Assembly: GCA_016125095.1 (NCBI GenBank)
Contig: WGMK01000003.1
Coordinates: forward strand, 62,001 to 126,000
DNA from: Candidatus Hydrogenedens sp.
GTDB taxonomy: Bacteria > Hydrogenedentota > Hydrogenedentia > Hydrogenedentales > JAEUWI01
Length of the DNA stretch: 64,000 nt
Direction: 5' to 3'
Part shown: piece after piece, positions 23,933-32,367 of the stretch
Position numbering within the stretch: the stretch's first letter is position 1
Layout of the letters: every line of letters begins with the position of its first letter
The notes under the pieces: model-generated
What the model was told of the DNA's origin: nothing
Databases searched by the model: none
What the model saw: only the letters and a program-made list of their open reading frames with translations
Made by a program: the position numbers and the translations under genes

Positions 23933-25192
23933 TCAGGCGCGATTATTCAGCCTATTGGAAACCCAGTCGGCGGTGCGCGCGGCCACGCCCTGATGGTCGA
24001 GCACGATGCGGCGGGCCAGGGTGCCGCGGCGGCGGAGCTCGCCCGGATTGCGCAGGGCATCGCTGAGCGCCGCGTAGAGGTCTTCCGGACAGGCGACGCG
24101 CGTGGCGGCTCCACCGCTTTCGAGAACACGGGCGGGCTGCTCGAAATTCTGCATGTACGGCCCGAATACCACGGGCACGCCGAGGCCCGCGGGCTCGAGC
24201 GGATTGTGACCGGCTACGCCGGGATAGAGGCTGCCCCCGATGACGGCGAGCGTGGAAAGGGCATAGAACGGCACCAGTTCGCCCAGCGTGTCCAGCAGGA
24301 TTACCCGAGCGCCGGCGGGCGCATTGCCCGAAATTATGGCAGAGCGCCGCGCGACCGGTTCGCTGAAATGCTTTATCACCTCGTCGGCCCGTTCGAGGTG
24401 CCGCGGCGCGATGATAAGGCGAAGGTCGGGCAATTCTTCCCGGAGCGTCATCCAACAGGCCGACGCCAGCGCCTCATCGCCGGGACGTGTCGAGCCGAAA
24501 ATCAGCACGGGCGCGTCGCGCGGGATACCGAGCTTGGCGCGCAGCCTATCCCTTCCCATGGTTTCCACTTCGGTCGGGGCGGCGTCGAACTTCAGGTTGC
24601 CGGTCACCTCCACCCGGCCCGGCCGCACACCGAGGGCCAGGTAGCGCTCGGCGTGCAGCTCGTCCTGTGCGCCCACCCCGGACAGCGCCTGAAACATGGG
24701 ACGCGCGAGCCAGCGGTAGCGATGGAAGCGCGCGAAGTGGCGCTCGCTCAGTCGGCCATTGATGATCAGTACGGGGATGCTGCGGGCGGCGGTCTCCAGC
24801 ACGAGGTTCGGCCACAGCTCGGTCTCGGTCAGAATCAGGGCCGTGGGCTGCATGCGGTCGAGCAGACGCCGTACGGCCGTGGGGTGATCGAGCGGACAGG
24901 CGAAGGCCTGATCGGGATAGAGGCCGCGGGCGCGCTCGAGTCCCGTAGGGGTGGAAGCGCTGAGCAGCCAGGGTCCACCGGTGGCGCGGGAAAGCTGCGG
25001 CAGAAACGGCCGCACGGTGTTGACTTCGCCGACGCTGCAGGCATGCACCCAGAGCGCGCCGGGGGCCTGTGCGTGCGGCAGGGCCGGATCGAGCCGATGG
25101 AGCACGGCGTCCACTTTGGGGCGCGTGCGGGAGGCCCAGCGGCCGGCCGGCACGGCGGCGCGCCAGGCTAAATTATAGAGCGTTCGTACCAT
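23933..25192 (-). CDS. waaA: 3-deoxy-D-manno-octulosonic acid (Kdo) transferase
   Basis: A 419-residue GT-B (GT30) transferase that adds Kdo to lipid A precursor. It begins with a membrane-associated MVRTLYNLAWRAAVPAGRW. It shows the family motif WVHACSVGEVNTVRPFL with the catalytic Glu, LILTETELWPNLVLE, VLIINGRLSERHFARFHRYRWL, NLKFDAAP, IFGSTRPGDEALA, IIAPRHLERADEV, VIGGSLYPGVAGHNPLEPAGLGVPVVFGPYMQNF. The match is strong along the whole length. It shows the organism makes Kdo-containing LPS. The start lies just after the secretin-operon terminator, so it has its own promoter or relies on read-through. Confidence 0.95.
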   Translation of the reverse strand: MVRTLYNLAWRAAVPAGRWASRTRPKVDAVLHRLDPALPHAQAPGALWVHACSVGEVNTVRPFLPQLSRATGGPWLLSASTPTGLERARGLYPDQAFACPLDHPTAVRRLLDRMQPTALILTETELWPNLVLETAARSIPVLIINGRLSERHFARFHRYRWLARPMFQALSGVGAQDELHAERYLALGVRPGRVEVTGNLKFDAAPTEVETMGRDRLRAKLGIPRDAPVLIFGSTRPGDEALASACWMTLREELPDLRLIIAPRHLERADEVIKHFSEPVARRSAIISGNAPAGARVILLDTLGELVPFYALSTLAVIGGSLYPGVAGHNPLEPAGLGVPVVFGPYMQNFEQPARVLESGGAATRVACPEDLYAALSDALRNPGELRRRGTLARRIVLDHQGVAARTADWVSNRLNNRA

Positions 25193-25201
25193 GGTGAAAT
25201 G

Positions 25202-25233
25202 AAAACGCGGCGGTCCGTTTCAGGACCGCCGCG
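25202..25233 (-). terminator. Intrinsic terminator of the pilus/secretin operon
   Basis: An 11-bp perfect stem (25223-25233 with 25206-25216) with a six-base loop is followed on the minus strand by TTTTCATTT. It lies 20 bases after the secretin stop and ten bases before the waaA start. Confidence 0.8.
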
Positions 25234-25252
25234 TATCTTGCTGTTGGTTGAA

Positions 25253-28200
25253 TCAGACGTCCTCGCCCACGTCGAAGAAGCGGGCGCCGGTCGTGTCGAT
25301 GATTTCCGGCGTCACGAAGATGAGCAGGCTCGACTGGGTGACTTCCTTCGACTTCGAGCGGAAGAAGAATCCGATGACCGGAATGTCGGCCAGGTACGGC
25401 ATCTTTTGCTCGCCCTGGATGGTCTGGTCTTGCACCAGGCCGCCCAGCACGAGGGTGTCGCCGTCATGCACGATCACGTTGGTCCACACCGACTGCCAGC
25501 TGGTGGTCGGCAGGGTAAGGGTCGACTCGGTTTCGGAATCGCCGACGATCTGCCGCTGCGAGAATTCCTTCTCGCCGATGCGCGTGCGTACTTCCGGGTT
25601 CAGCCAGAGGCGCACCTGGTCGTTGTCGCGGATTTGCGGGGTTACGGAGAGCGAGATACCGAAGTTGTACGGCGTCGGGATCACGTTCTGGATCGAGGCC
25701 AGCGTCGGCGTGCCGCCCAGCGTCGAGCCGCCCGTCGTGAATACCTCGTTCAGCACGGAAGTCACGAAGTACTCCGTGGTGAAGTCGGCGATAACGGCCG
25801 GCTTGCGGTTCATGGTCGTCACGCGCGGCGCACTGAGCAGCTCCGACTCGTCGAGGCTGTCGAGGAAGTCGAAGGTCACGCTGAGCGAATCGCCATCGCT
25901 GTTGTCGAGGATGGTGCCGGTGAGCTTGAACGTCGAGGTCGGGTCGCCGGTGAGCGCGCCGAGGGCGAGTTCGCTCACGGTATTCCGGATGACATTGGAG
26001 CCATCGGGGCGCTTGTAGAACGGAATCGTCTCGTCGACACCGTCGCCGTTGATGTCGAAGAGGTAGGTGTCGGTCGAGGTGCTGCCCGTGCCGCCGCCGG
26101 TACCGCCGGAGGTGCCGCTGGACGGCAGGCCGCGGCCGTCGCTGATGGAGCGGACGCGGTTGTTCAGGTCGGTGACGCCGAGGTCCCAATTGAAGCCGAC
26201 CTTGTCCATGTCGCCCACGCGGATGGTGAGGAACTTGGCCTCGATGCTCACCTGCTTCGGGGTCACGTCGATCTGCGCCAGTTCCTTTTCGAAGGAGTCC
26301 AAGTTGGTCGGCGTATTCCGGACGATAAGCATGTTGTTGGTCGGGTTGTAGATCATCTCCGACAGCTTGTTGTCGGTGAAGGGTTCGTACACTTCGGGAA
26401 TCAGGCGCTGCATCAGGTCGAGAATCGGGGCTTCCGATTCCTGGCTGCTGCCGCCCAGCTGGGCGCCGGTCTGCTGGCGATTCTGCTGGTTCACGCCGCC
26501 GCCACGGCCCGCATTGCGGCCGCCGCGTCCGGTGCCCGTGCCCTGTTCGTTCAGGCCGACGATAAAGTTCGTCGCCGGGACTTCGCCCACGATCGAATCG
26601 TCGAACGAACTGAAAAGATCGGAGATGTTGGAGATGGCCGTGACGTCGCTGCCTCCGCGGCCACCACCGCCGCCGAGACCGCCACCACCGCCCAAGCCGC
26701 CGCGGCTGCCACCAAGCCCACCGCCGCCGCCGCCGAAGCCGCCGCCGCCGCCGAGACCGCCGCCGCCAATGTTGCCACCGCCGCCGAGATTGCCGCCGGT
26801 GCCGCGGCCGCCGCCGAAGCCGCCGCCGCCACCACCGAAGCCGCCGCCGCCGCCCAGGCCGCCGCCGCCGCCGCCGAAGCCGCCGCCGCCGCCAAGTCCG
26901 CCGCGGCCGCCGCCGCCGAGGCCACCGCCGCCAGAGCCGCCGCTCACACCGCCGAAGGCGTTGCGCAGCACGACCTTGAACAGCGTCTCCGATCCGGCAT
27001 TGCGGAGTTCATAGTAGCGCGTCACGATATCCTCGAAGGACTCGCGGCGGATAATATCGGGGCTGCTGATCCAGATGAAGCCCGGCTGAATCGAGTAATC
27101 CAGCTTGAGCGGGCGGAGCAGGGCGTCGAGCGCTTCCTTGAGCCGCACGTCGTTCAGCTTGATGTAGGGGATCATGCCGTCCGAGCGGGCGCCGTAGATA
27201 CCCTCGGTGTCCTGCGCGAAGGCATTGAGGTTGTTGCCATTGCGGTTCGGACCGAACTGGTTGTTCGGCTGGAACTGGAAGTTCTGTCGCTGGGCGTTGG
27301 GGCCAGGCAAGCCGGGGCGCTGTTGCTGGAAACCGCCGGGACCTCCGGGAGGACCACCGGGACCACCAGGGCCGCCAGGGCCGGGTGCGCCGAGGGCTTG
27401 TTCCGGCTGCTCGGGCGCAGGCGGGGCCACGGCGCGCTGGTCGATCACGAAGTTCACGTCCCAGCTTTCGGCGATGAACGTGATGATTTCGCTGATGTGG
27501 ATGTCTTCGAACTCGATGCTGACCGGCTCTTCGAGCAGCTTCTCCGTCGGCGAGGCTTCCTTTTCGTCGACGAACTCTTCCTCGATTTCACGCACGGTGA
27601 AGCGGTAAGGCTTGATACCGTCGGGGCCAGCGCCCTCGGGCAGCTGCTTTTCGCGCTCGATCTGCTCGCGGATCTTGGCGCGATCCAAATCGACCCCGCG
27701 CTCGGAGTCGTCAATCGCCTTGGTGCTTTCGCCGAGGGCGGCCTTGTAGGCGCCGTCTTGGGCGGCCTTGTTCTTCGGGTCGATCAGGAGTACCTGCTGA
27801 TAGATGTCTTTGGCAACGTCGTACCAGCCGGCTTCGAGGTAGCGCTGGGCGTCTTTCAGGAGTTCGCGCACGCGCTGGCGCTTGAGTTCGTCGGCCGACA
27901 ACTGCGCGGTCTCATCAGCGGGATCGATGGACGACGGGTCGAAGGTTTCGAACTCGGGCGCCTCGGCGGGGTTTTCGCCTGCCAGGCTCATGTTGATCTT
28001 GGCGTTGCACTTGAGCAGGAAATCCTGCGCGTCTGCCATGCCCGGATCAAGCGCGAGGGCGCGGTTAAATGCGCTGGCCGCTTCACGATAGAGTCCATTC
28101 TTGTACAGCTGGACCCCGCGTTCGAAGTGGTCGCGCGCGCTTTCCTGGGTGACGGCCGCGTCCCCTGGAGGAGTAACAACGAGAGGCTCTGCCTCGACGG

Positions 28201-28288
28201 GCTCCGGCTGGCCGGAGGCGGTGTTTACTGCCGCCAAAAGGGCACACGCGATGCCCAAGGCCATGCTTCGCATCTCTCCAGTGTTCAT
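25253..28288 (-). CDS. Secretin (PilQ/GspD superfamily) with TPR N-terminus and glycine-rich linkers
   Basis: A 1011-residue outer-membrane secretin. Order: signal peptide (1-26); TPR-like helices about 50-110 and 170-195 (FERGVQLYKNGLYREAASAFNRALALDP); an N0/STN-like domain near 253 (VSIEFEDIHISEIITFIAES); a Pro/Gly/Gln linker about 300-355; a second N-domain about 360-445; a glycine-rich stretch about 446-545; another N-domain about 600-690 (NNMLIVRNTPTNLDSFEKELAQID); then the secretin barrel from VSIEAKFLTIRVGD to VLGGLVQDQ and FVTPEIID. An insert near 741 contains DINGDGVDE, a calcium-loop-like sequence. Last gene of the PilMN operon; it would be the exit channel for a pilus or type II-like secretion system. 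Confidence 0.9.
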   Translation of the reverse strand: MNTGEMRSMALGIACALLAAVNTASGQPEPVEAEPLVVTPPGDAAVTQESARDHFERGVQLYKNGLYREAASAFNRALALDPGMADAQDFLLKCNAKINMSLAGENPAEAPEFETFDPSSIDPADETAQLSADELKRQRVRELLKDAQRYLEAGWYDVAKDIYQQVLLIDPKNKAAQDGAYKAALGESTKAIDDSERGVDLDRAKIREQIEREKQLPEGAGPDGIKPYRFTVREIEEEFVDEKEASPTEKLLEEPVSIEFEDIHISEIITFIAESWDVNFVIDQRAVAPPAPEQPEQALGAPGPGGPGGPGGPPGGPGGFQQQRPGLPGPNAQRQNFQFQPNNQFGPNRNGNNLNAFAQDTEGIYGARSDGMIPYIKLNDVRLKEALDALLRPLKLDYSIQPGFIWISSPDIIRRESFEDIVTRYYELRNAGSETLFKVVLRNAFGGVSGGSGGGGLGGGGRGGLGGGGGFGGGGGGLGGGGGFGGGGGGFGGGRGTGGNLGGGGNIGGGGLGGGGGFGGGGGGLGGSRGGLGGGGGLGGGGGRGGSDVTAISNISDLFSSFDDSIVGEVPATNFIVGLNEQGTGTGRGGRNAGRGGGVNQQNRQQTGAQLGGSSQESEAPILDLMQRLIPEVYEPFTDNKLSEMIYNPTNNMLIVRNTPTNLDSFEKELAQIDVTPKQVSIEAKFLTIRVGDMDKVGFNWDLGVTDLNNRVRSISDGRGLPSSGTSGGTGGGTGSTSTDTYLFDINGDGVDETIPFYKRPDGSNVIRNTVSELALGALTGDPTSTFKLTGTILDNSDGDSLSVTFDFLDSLDESELLSAPRVTTMNRKPAVIADFTTEYFVTSVLNEVFTTGGSTLGGTPTLASIQNVIPTPYNFGISLSVTPQIRDNDQVRLWLNPEVRTRIGEKEFSQRQIVGDSETESTLTLPTTSWQSVWTNVIVHDGDTLVLGGLVQDQTIQGEQKMPYLADIPVIGFFFRSKSKEVTQSSLLIFVTPEIIDTTGARFFDVGEDV
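26640..26950. repeat. GGN-codon low-complexity repeat inside the secretin gene
   Basis: On the minus strand this is an almost unbroken run of GGN codons with scattered Leu, Phe, Arg and Ser, encoding GGGFGGG/GGGLGGG-type repeats (about residues 446-549). The plus strand reads CCGCCGCCG. The unit length is irregular, so it is a slippage-prone low-complexity tract rather than an exact tandem repeat. Confidence 0.8.
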
Positions 28289-28360
28289 TACGGTCTAAAC
28301 CTCCCGCTGTTATCAGCCAGCACTATACCCCAGCTACGCAAGCCCCGGCAAACTAAGCCG

Positions 28361-28873
28361 TTACTGCTTTTGCAGCGTCTCCTGTGTGCCCTTGCTTTCA
28401 GAATATATCTCCACAGTACCGGCCTCCGGATCGATATCCAGCAGCTGGTATTCTTCAAACTTGTCGCCCTTCACGTACCATTTGGTCGCGGCATTGGTTT
28501 TCAGGCGCGCGGTAACGCGGCTGCCCGCTACGCGGATGTCGAGCAGCTGAATGTTCAGCGTGTCCGAATCCGAACCCGTCGCCCCTTCGGACCGGGTAGA
28601 GTAATACCAAAAAGGGTTCTTTCTGTAAAGATTTACATATTCGCCGGGCGTCCGCAGGCCGGAAATGGGCTCCGGCGAGGGCGGGTCGACCTCGGGCGGC
28701 AGGTCCGCCGGGTCGGGCGTCCGGGGCAGCGGCAGGGAGGCTTCCTGTTCGGGCTCGGGCGGGTAGACGACCGCATAGACCTGGCGGCAGAGCAGCACCA
28801 CCATGACCAGCAGGATCATGCGCTCCTTGTTCGCCCAGACCCAGAGGCCTGCTTTTCGCAGTTTGTCTACCAT
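28361..28873 (-). CDS. PilP-position inner-membrane protein of the pilus operon
   Basis: A 170-residue protein. One membrane helix near residues 18-38 (ERMILLVMVVLLCRQVYAVVY) is preceded by a basic segment. A Pro/Glu-rich linker follows (about 40-75), then a C-terminal beta-rich domain (LLDIRVAGSRVTARLKTNAATKWYVKGDKFEEYQLLDIDPEAGTVEIYSESK) resembling the homology region of PilP/GspC-type proteins, which join the inner-membrane complex to the secretin. It sits between the PilO-position gene and the secretin. Direct homology to PilP is not visible, so the assignment rests on layout and topology. An Amuc_1099-like role is an alternative name for the same position. Confidence 0.6.
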   Translation of the reverse strand: MVDKLRKAGLWVWANKERMILLVMVVLLCRQVYAVVYPPEPEQEASLPLPRTPDPADLPPEVDPPSPEPISGLRTPGEYVNLYRKNPFWYYSTRSEGATGSDSDTLNIQLLDIRVAGSRVTARLKTNAATKWYVKGDKFEEYQLLDIDPEAGTVEIYSESKGTQETLQKQ

Positions 28874-28900
28874 GCCGTTCTGCTTCCTCCGTTGGCGCCT

Positions 28901-29872
28901 TTAGGGAAGATACAATACGTTGCGGCGGAACCAGGTCCACCATTCCATCAGGGCCGATTTCTCCTCGGGAACCACATCGCTGCGTCGCGACTGGCGCGGC
29001 GCGGGCATATTGTTCATGTTGAACAGCTGCTGCGCGTTGCCTCCGCCGCCCTCGACATCCACCGCGCCGACGAAATTCGCCTGGGTGATTATCATCTTGA
29101 CGAGCACGTAGGGCTCTTGCGGGGTCACGAGGTTCTGGTTGTAGAACTTGATGGCGTCGACGTTCCAGTAGCGGTTGTTGTCCATGCGGAGCCGCTCGAA
29201 GAACAGCGCCAGTTCGCGCATCTGGAAATAGCAATCCACACCGAAGGTCTGGAGCACGAGCTGGTCCTTGTGGGCCTTGTCCTTGCGGCGCGGCCATACG
29301 GATACATCGTTGATGCCGGCCACCTTGGCGTCCAGCAACATTTCGACCAACTGGCTGCCGAAGTTCATCTTGGCCAGCTGGTCGATCACGATGTCGCGGT
29401 TGATCACGCGCTGCTGGTCGAGTTCTTCGACCGTGGACACGTCGAACTTCGCGCGGAGATCGTCGAGCAGCGGCGCGTTGACGTAGGGTCCTTTTTCACG
29501 CATGGTCTGCTCGAGGTCGAGCAGCATCTTGTTCAGCTCTTCGCCATACCAGACTTTGAGAATGCGGCCCTCTTCCGGCGGCACGGGATGTTCGTACCAG
29601 TCGCCGAAGTTGAAGAAGGTCGAACGATCGCGCAGGGCGTCGGCCCAGGGCTGCACCTCGGCGCGCCACAGGGCGATAAGCTGCTCGGGCCGGTATCCAT
29701 GGAAGGCGTCGGCCAACTCGCGCGCTGCGGCATCAAGCGCGATACGGAAGCGCTTTTCCTTGGCGTAGGTATCGAGCTTTTCCTTGAAATAGAACTGATA
29801 GACGCCGCCGAACGCGCCCAGTACCGACAAGAGCACGACGGCGAAGATGATCTGGTTGCGCTTCAGCTTCAC
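28901..29872 (-). CDS. PilO-position inner-membrane protein (Amuc_1100-like)
   Basis: A 323-residue protein. One N-terminal membrane helix (residues 7-28, IIFAVVLLSVLGAFGGVYQFYF) is followed by a coiled-coil-prone segment and a large alpha/beta periplasmic part. Length and topology fit PilO-type alignment proteins and the Akkermansia Amuc_1100 protein, which occupies the same place between PilM and the secretin. It starts with GTG at 29872 and overlaps the PilM-PilN stop by four bases (GTGA), implying translational coupling. No enzymatic motif is seen. The Amuc_1100 relationship is inferred from order and size and needs a structure comparison. Confidence 0.6.
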   Translation of the reverse strand: MKLKRNQIIFAVVLLSVLGAFGGVYQFYFKEKLDTYAKEKRFRIALDAAARELADAFHGYRPEQLIALWRAEVQPWADALRDRSTFFNFGDWYEHPVPPEEGRILKVWYGEELNKMLLDLEQTMREKGPYVNAPLLDDLRAKFDVSTVEELDQQRVINRDIVIDQLAKMNFGSQLVEMLLDAKVAGINDVSVWPRRKDKAHKDQLVLQTFGVDCYFQMRELALFFERLRMDNNRYWNVDAIKFYNQNLVTPQEPYVLVKMIITQANFVGAVDVEGGGGNAQQLFNMNNMPAPRQSRRSDVVPEEKSALMEWWTWFRRNVLYLP

Positions 29873-32076
29873 TGGCCTGGCGCTCCCTGCTGCAATCCGG
29901 GAAGATTGACCACGGAGTTGGCCGGAGCGGCCGCACCCGCGGCACCTGGCTGGCCGGGCGCGCCCGGTTGTCCGCCGCCTGCCGCTCCCTGTCGTGCCTG
30001 CTCGGCTGCCGTCTGTGCATTCTGGCCCCGGTTGAAGATCACCTCCACCGTGAACGAATAGAGGTAGTAGGGGTCTTCCTCGTTCTTGTTGCCGCCGCCA
30101 TCTTCCGGGGTGTTGTAGAGCGTGGACCAGGCCACGCGCTGCACGGATTTCTCGTCCCAGATGACATTGGCGGCCACGACACGCTCGCGCGAGGGCGAAA
30201 TGCGTTGGCCGTCTTTCAACTGCTCGATGAAGTCCTTGATGATCTGGTCATTCTCGGCATAGCCATGAATGCGCATGCCCTTGAAGGGCTCGATGGCGAG
30301 ATCGACCGGTCCCTTGGGCTGGTTGCCACCAGCGCCGGGACGACGCGTGTTGAGGCCGCCTCCTCCTCCAAGACCGCCGCCACCACCCCGGCCGCCCTTG
30401 CCGCCCCATTGGTCGGCCTGAAGTCCGAGGAAGCCCTGGCCTTTGATGTTTGCTGTGCCGCGGCGTCCGCCGACGTTACCGCCGAGTCCGCCGCCGCCTC
30501 CGCCCCCGCCGGTAGCGGCGAAGGGCGCGGGAGCAGCACCGGGGACACCGGGCGCAGCTGGACCGCCGGGACCACCTTGGCCGGGCTGCCCCGGCTTGAC
30601 GCGCGCGGTTACAATGACCGAGAACCAGATGTTCGCGCCCTTGGGACGCGATTCGTTGATGATGGAAACTTCGTCGAGCCAGAAGTGGCGGTCGTTCCGT
30701 ACAGAATCGAGGACGTCGACGTTGCTCTTGAGGCCATTCACGCGGGCCTGCATTTCGCCCAGTTCCTGCCTGCGCTTCGACTGGGGAATCGGCTGGCCGA
30801 TTTTGATGAGCTGCGCCATCTCCGGGTCGAACTCGGCCACATAGCGCTTGAGCGTCTCTATCTGCTGCTGGTCGACCTGGTTTTCCTGGGCGCGCATGGG
30901 AATGATCGACGCCATGATGAGCGCCAGCGTGGCGAGCGAGAGGGCCCAGTAGAAGGCCTGCTCTTTCTGGCGCGCGAGTTCGGTGATGCGCGGCGGAATG
31001 AGGTTGATTTCGATCGGGACGGTTTCATTGCAGCGCAGCGCAAGGCCGAGCACCACGCAGGCCTGCTCGGGGCGTTCGTTGACCTGCTGCGCGCCCGGCG
31101 CGATGGCCAGCCCGGCGATGGGCTGGGCGATACGCACTTCCATGCCGAATTGCTTCTGCAGGTAGGGCACAATGTTGCGCAGGCACGAGCCGCCGCCCGT
31201 AAGAATGACGCGGTGCACCTGGCCGCCGCCGGGCAGCGAGCGGAAATAGGCGAAGGAACGCATGGCCTCGCTGACGAAGCGCTGCAGTACCCGGCCGGTA
31301 ACCTCGCCCACCTTGCCGTCGCGCTGCGGATCGCCCGTGGGGGCGAATGTGCGCTCGCGCTTGGCGCGCTCGGCATCCTGGAAGTTCATGCCGAACTCGG
31401 CGGCGATGGCGCGCGTCAAATCGTTGCCGCCGAAGTTCAGCGGACGTGTAAAGCGGAAGCGGCCCTCGCGCTCGATCACGATGTCGGTGGTGGTGGCGCC
31501 CATGTCGATGAGCGCGATGCACTCGCCGGAAGAGCCGAATTCACCCGTGTGCTTGAGCCAGTTGTAGGCCGCGATGCTGCACACGTCGACCACCTCGACG
31601 CCGCGCTTCGCCTTCTCCACCACCATCAGGTGCTTGTCGACCACGTCGGTCTTGATGGCGGCCATCATGACTTCGTAGCCGGTGCCGGCGGTGCCGTCGA
31701 GAATCTGGTAGTCCATCGCGATCTGGTCGAGCGCGAAAGGGATCTGCTGCTGGATTTCGTAGCGGACGATCTGCGTGACCTTGTACTCGGGCACCGGCGG
31801 AAGCGTGCGCGTGCGGGTGAATACGGATTGGCCCGGCACGCCGATGATGGCCTTGCGCCGGCCGGCCTTGCCCGCCTTGAGCACCTCGAGGGTGGCATTG
31901 ATGCGCAGGCGCCGGCGCGCCTCCTCGTCCATCGACGGATCGGAATCGAATTCCCGCTGCACGAACTTGGTTAGCTGGTAACCGCTCTTCGTTTGCGAAA
32001 GTTCGCACAGCCGCACCGCGCTGGATCCGACATCCAGCACGAGCCGCTTCTTTCGGCCTCTAGATAACATGGCCAT
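29869..32076 (-). CDS. pilM: PilM-PilN fusion protein of a type IV pilus-like system
   Basis: A 735-residue fusion. Residues 1 to about 355 are PilM, an actin-like ATPase: RLVLDVGSSAVRLCEL, YEIQQQIPFALDQIAMDYQIL, ECIALIDMGATTTDIVIERE, VHRVILTGGGSCLRNIVPYL and LALRC. From about 358 it is PilN-like: the EINLIPPR motif that normally docks in PilM, one membrane helix (about 376-396), a coiled coil, and a ferredoxin-like fold interrupted by a glycine-rich insert (about 510-610) before RIHGYAENDQIIKDFIEQLKDG. The C-terminal tail is again Gly/Pro/Ala-rich. Fusing PilM to PilN hard-wires their known interaction. An ATG six bases in (32070) is better spaced from AGGA and may be the true start. Confidence 0.88.
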   Translation of the reverse strand: MAMLSRGRKKRLVLDVGSSAVRLCELSQTKSGYQLTKFVQREFDSDPSMDEEARRRLRINATLEVLKAGKAGRRKAIIGVPGQSVFTRTRTLPPVPEYKVTQIVRYEIQQQIPFALDQIAMDYQILDGTAGTGYEVMMAAIKTDVVDKHLMVVEKAKRGVEVVDVCSIAAYNWLKHTGEFGSSGECIALIDMGATTTDIVIEREGRFRFTRPLNFGGNDLTRAIAAEFGMNFQDAERAKRERTFAPTGDPQRDGKVGEVTGRVLQRFVSEAMRSFAYFRSLPGGGQVHRVILTGGGSCLRNIVPYLQKQFGMEVRIAQPIAGLAIAPGAQQVNERPEQACVVLGLALRCNETVPIEINLIPPRITELARQKEQAFYWALSLATLALIMASIIPMRAQENQVDQQQIETLKRYVAEFDPEMAQLIKIGQPIPQSKRRQELGEMQARVNGLKSNVDVLDSVRNDRHFWLDEVSIINESRPKGANIWFSVIVTARVKPGQPGQGGPGGPAAPGVPGAAPAPFAATGGGGGGGGLGGNVGGRRGTANIKGQGFLGLQADQWGGKGGRGGGGGLGGGGGLNTRRPGAGGNQPKGPVDLAIEPFKGMRIHGYAENDQIIKDFIEQLKDGQRISPSRERVVAANVIWDEKSVQRVAWSTLYNTPEDGGGNKNEEDPYYLYSFTVEVIFNRGQNAQTAAEQARQGAAGGGQPGAPGQPGAAGAAAPANSVVNLPGLQQGAPGQ

Positions 32077-32218
32077 CCTAAAGCTGCTTCAGCCGCACCC
32101 GGACTGCAGGAAACGCCACGCCGCTGCGCGCCGCCAACGGCGCCCGCATCAACCCGCGGCTCACTCCCCAGTCCGAAAAATCGTGCACCCGCTAAAGGCA
32201 AATAAACCCTTGACGTGG

Positions 32219-32248
32219 ATTCTAGTATAGCTTGAAAATTCTTGTCAA
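32219..32248 (-). promoter_or_regulatory. Sigma70-type promoter of the PilMN-secretin operon
   Basis: On the minus strand a perfect TTGACA (32248-32243) is followed after 18 bases by TAGAAT (32224-32219, 5/6 match). Transcription would start near 32212, giving a leader of about 135 bases before pilM. The surroundings are locally AT-rich. The rest of the gap 32077-32367 holds nothing else I can support. Confidence 0.65.
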
Positions 32249-32367
32249 GACGCTACGATAAATGCCAACCTCAATGGGGCAAATTTCTGCCGTCTCCGCG
32301 ACGACAGTCTTTCAAGAAGCTAAAATAGCTAATTCTCTTCGGATTGTCAATAGATTTTCTTTTGCGC

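Noticed and set aside
26640..26950. Possible tandem or CRISPR-like repeat
   Set aside because: The CCGCCGCCG periodicity is three bases, in phase with the secretin reading frame, and encodes poly-glycine; there are no spacers.
25199..30061. Open frame of 1620 codons on the + strand
   Set aside because: It lies antisense to the secretin and pilus genes. Its translation is dominated by Ala/Glu/Gly runs created by GGN codons on the other strand. The minus-strand proteins have clear family motifs, a promoter and a terminator.
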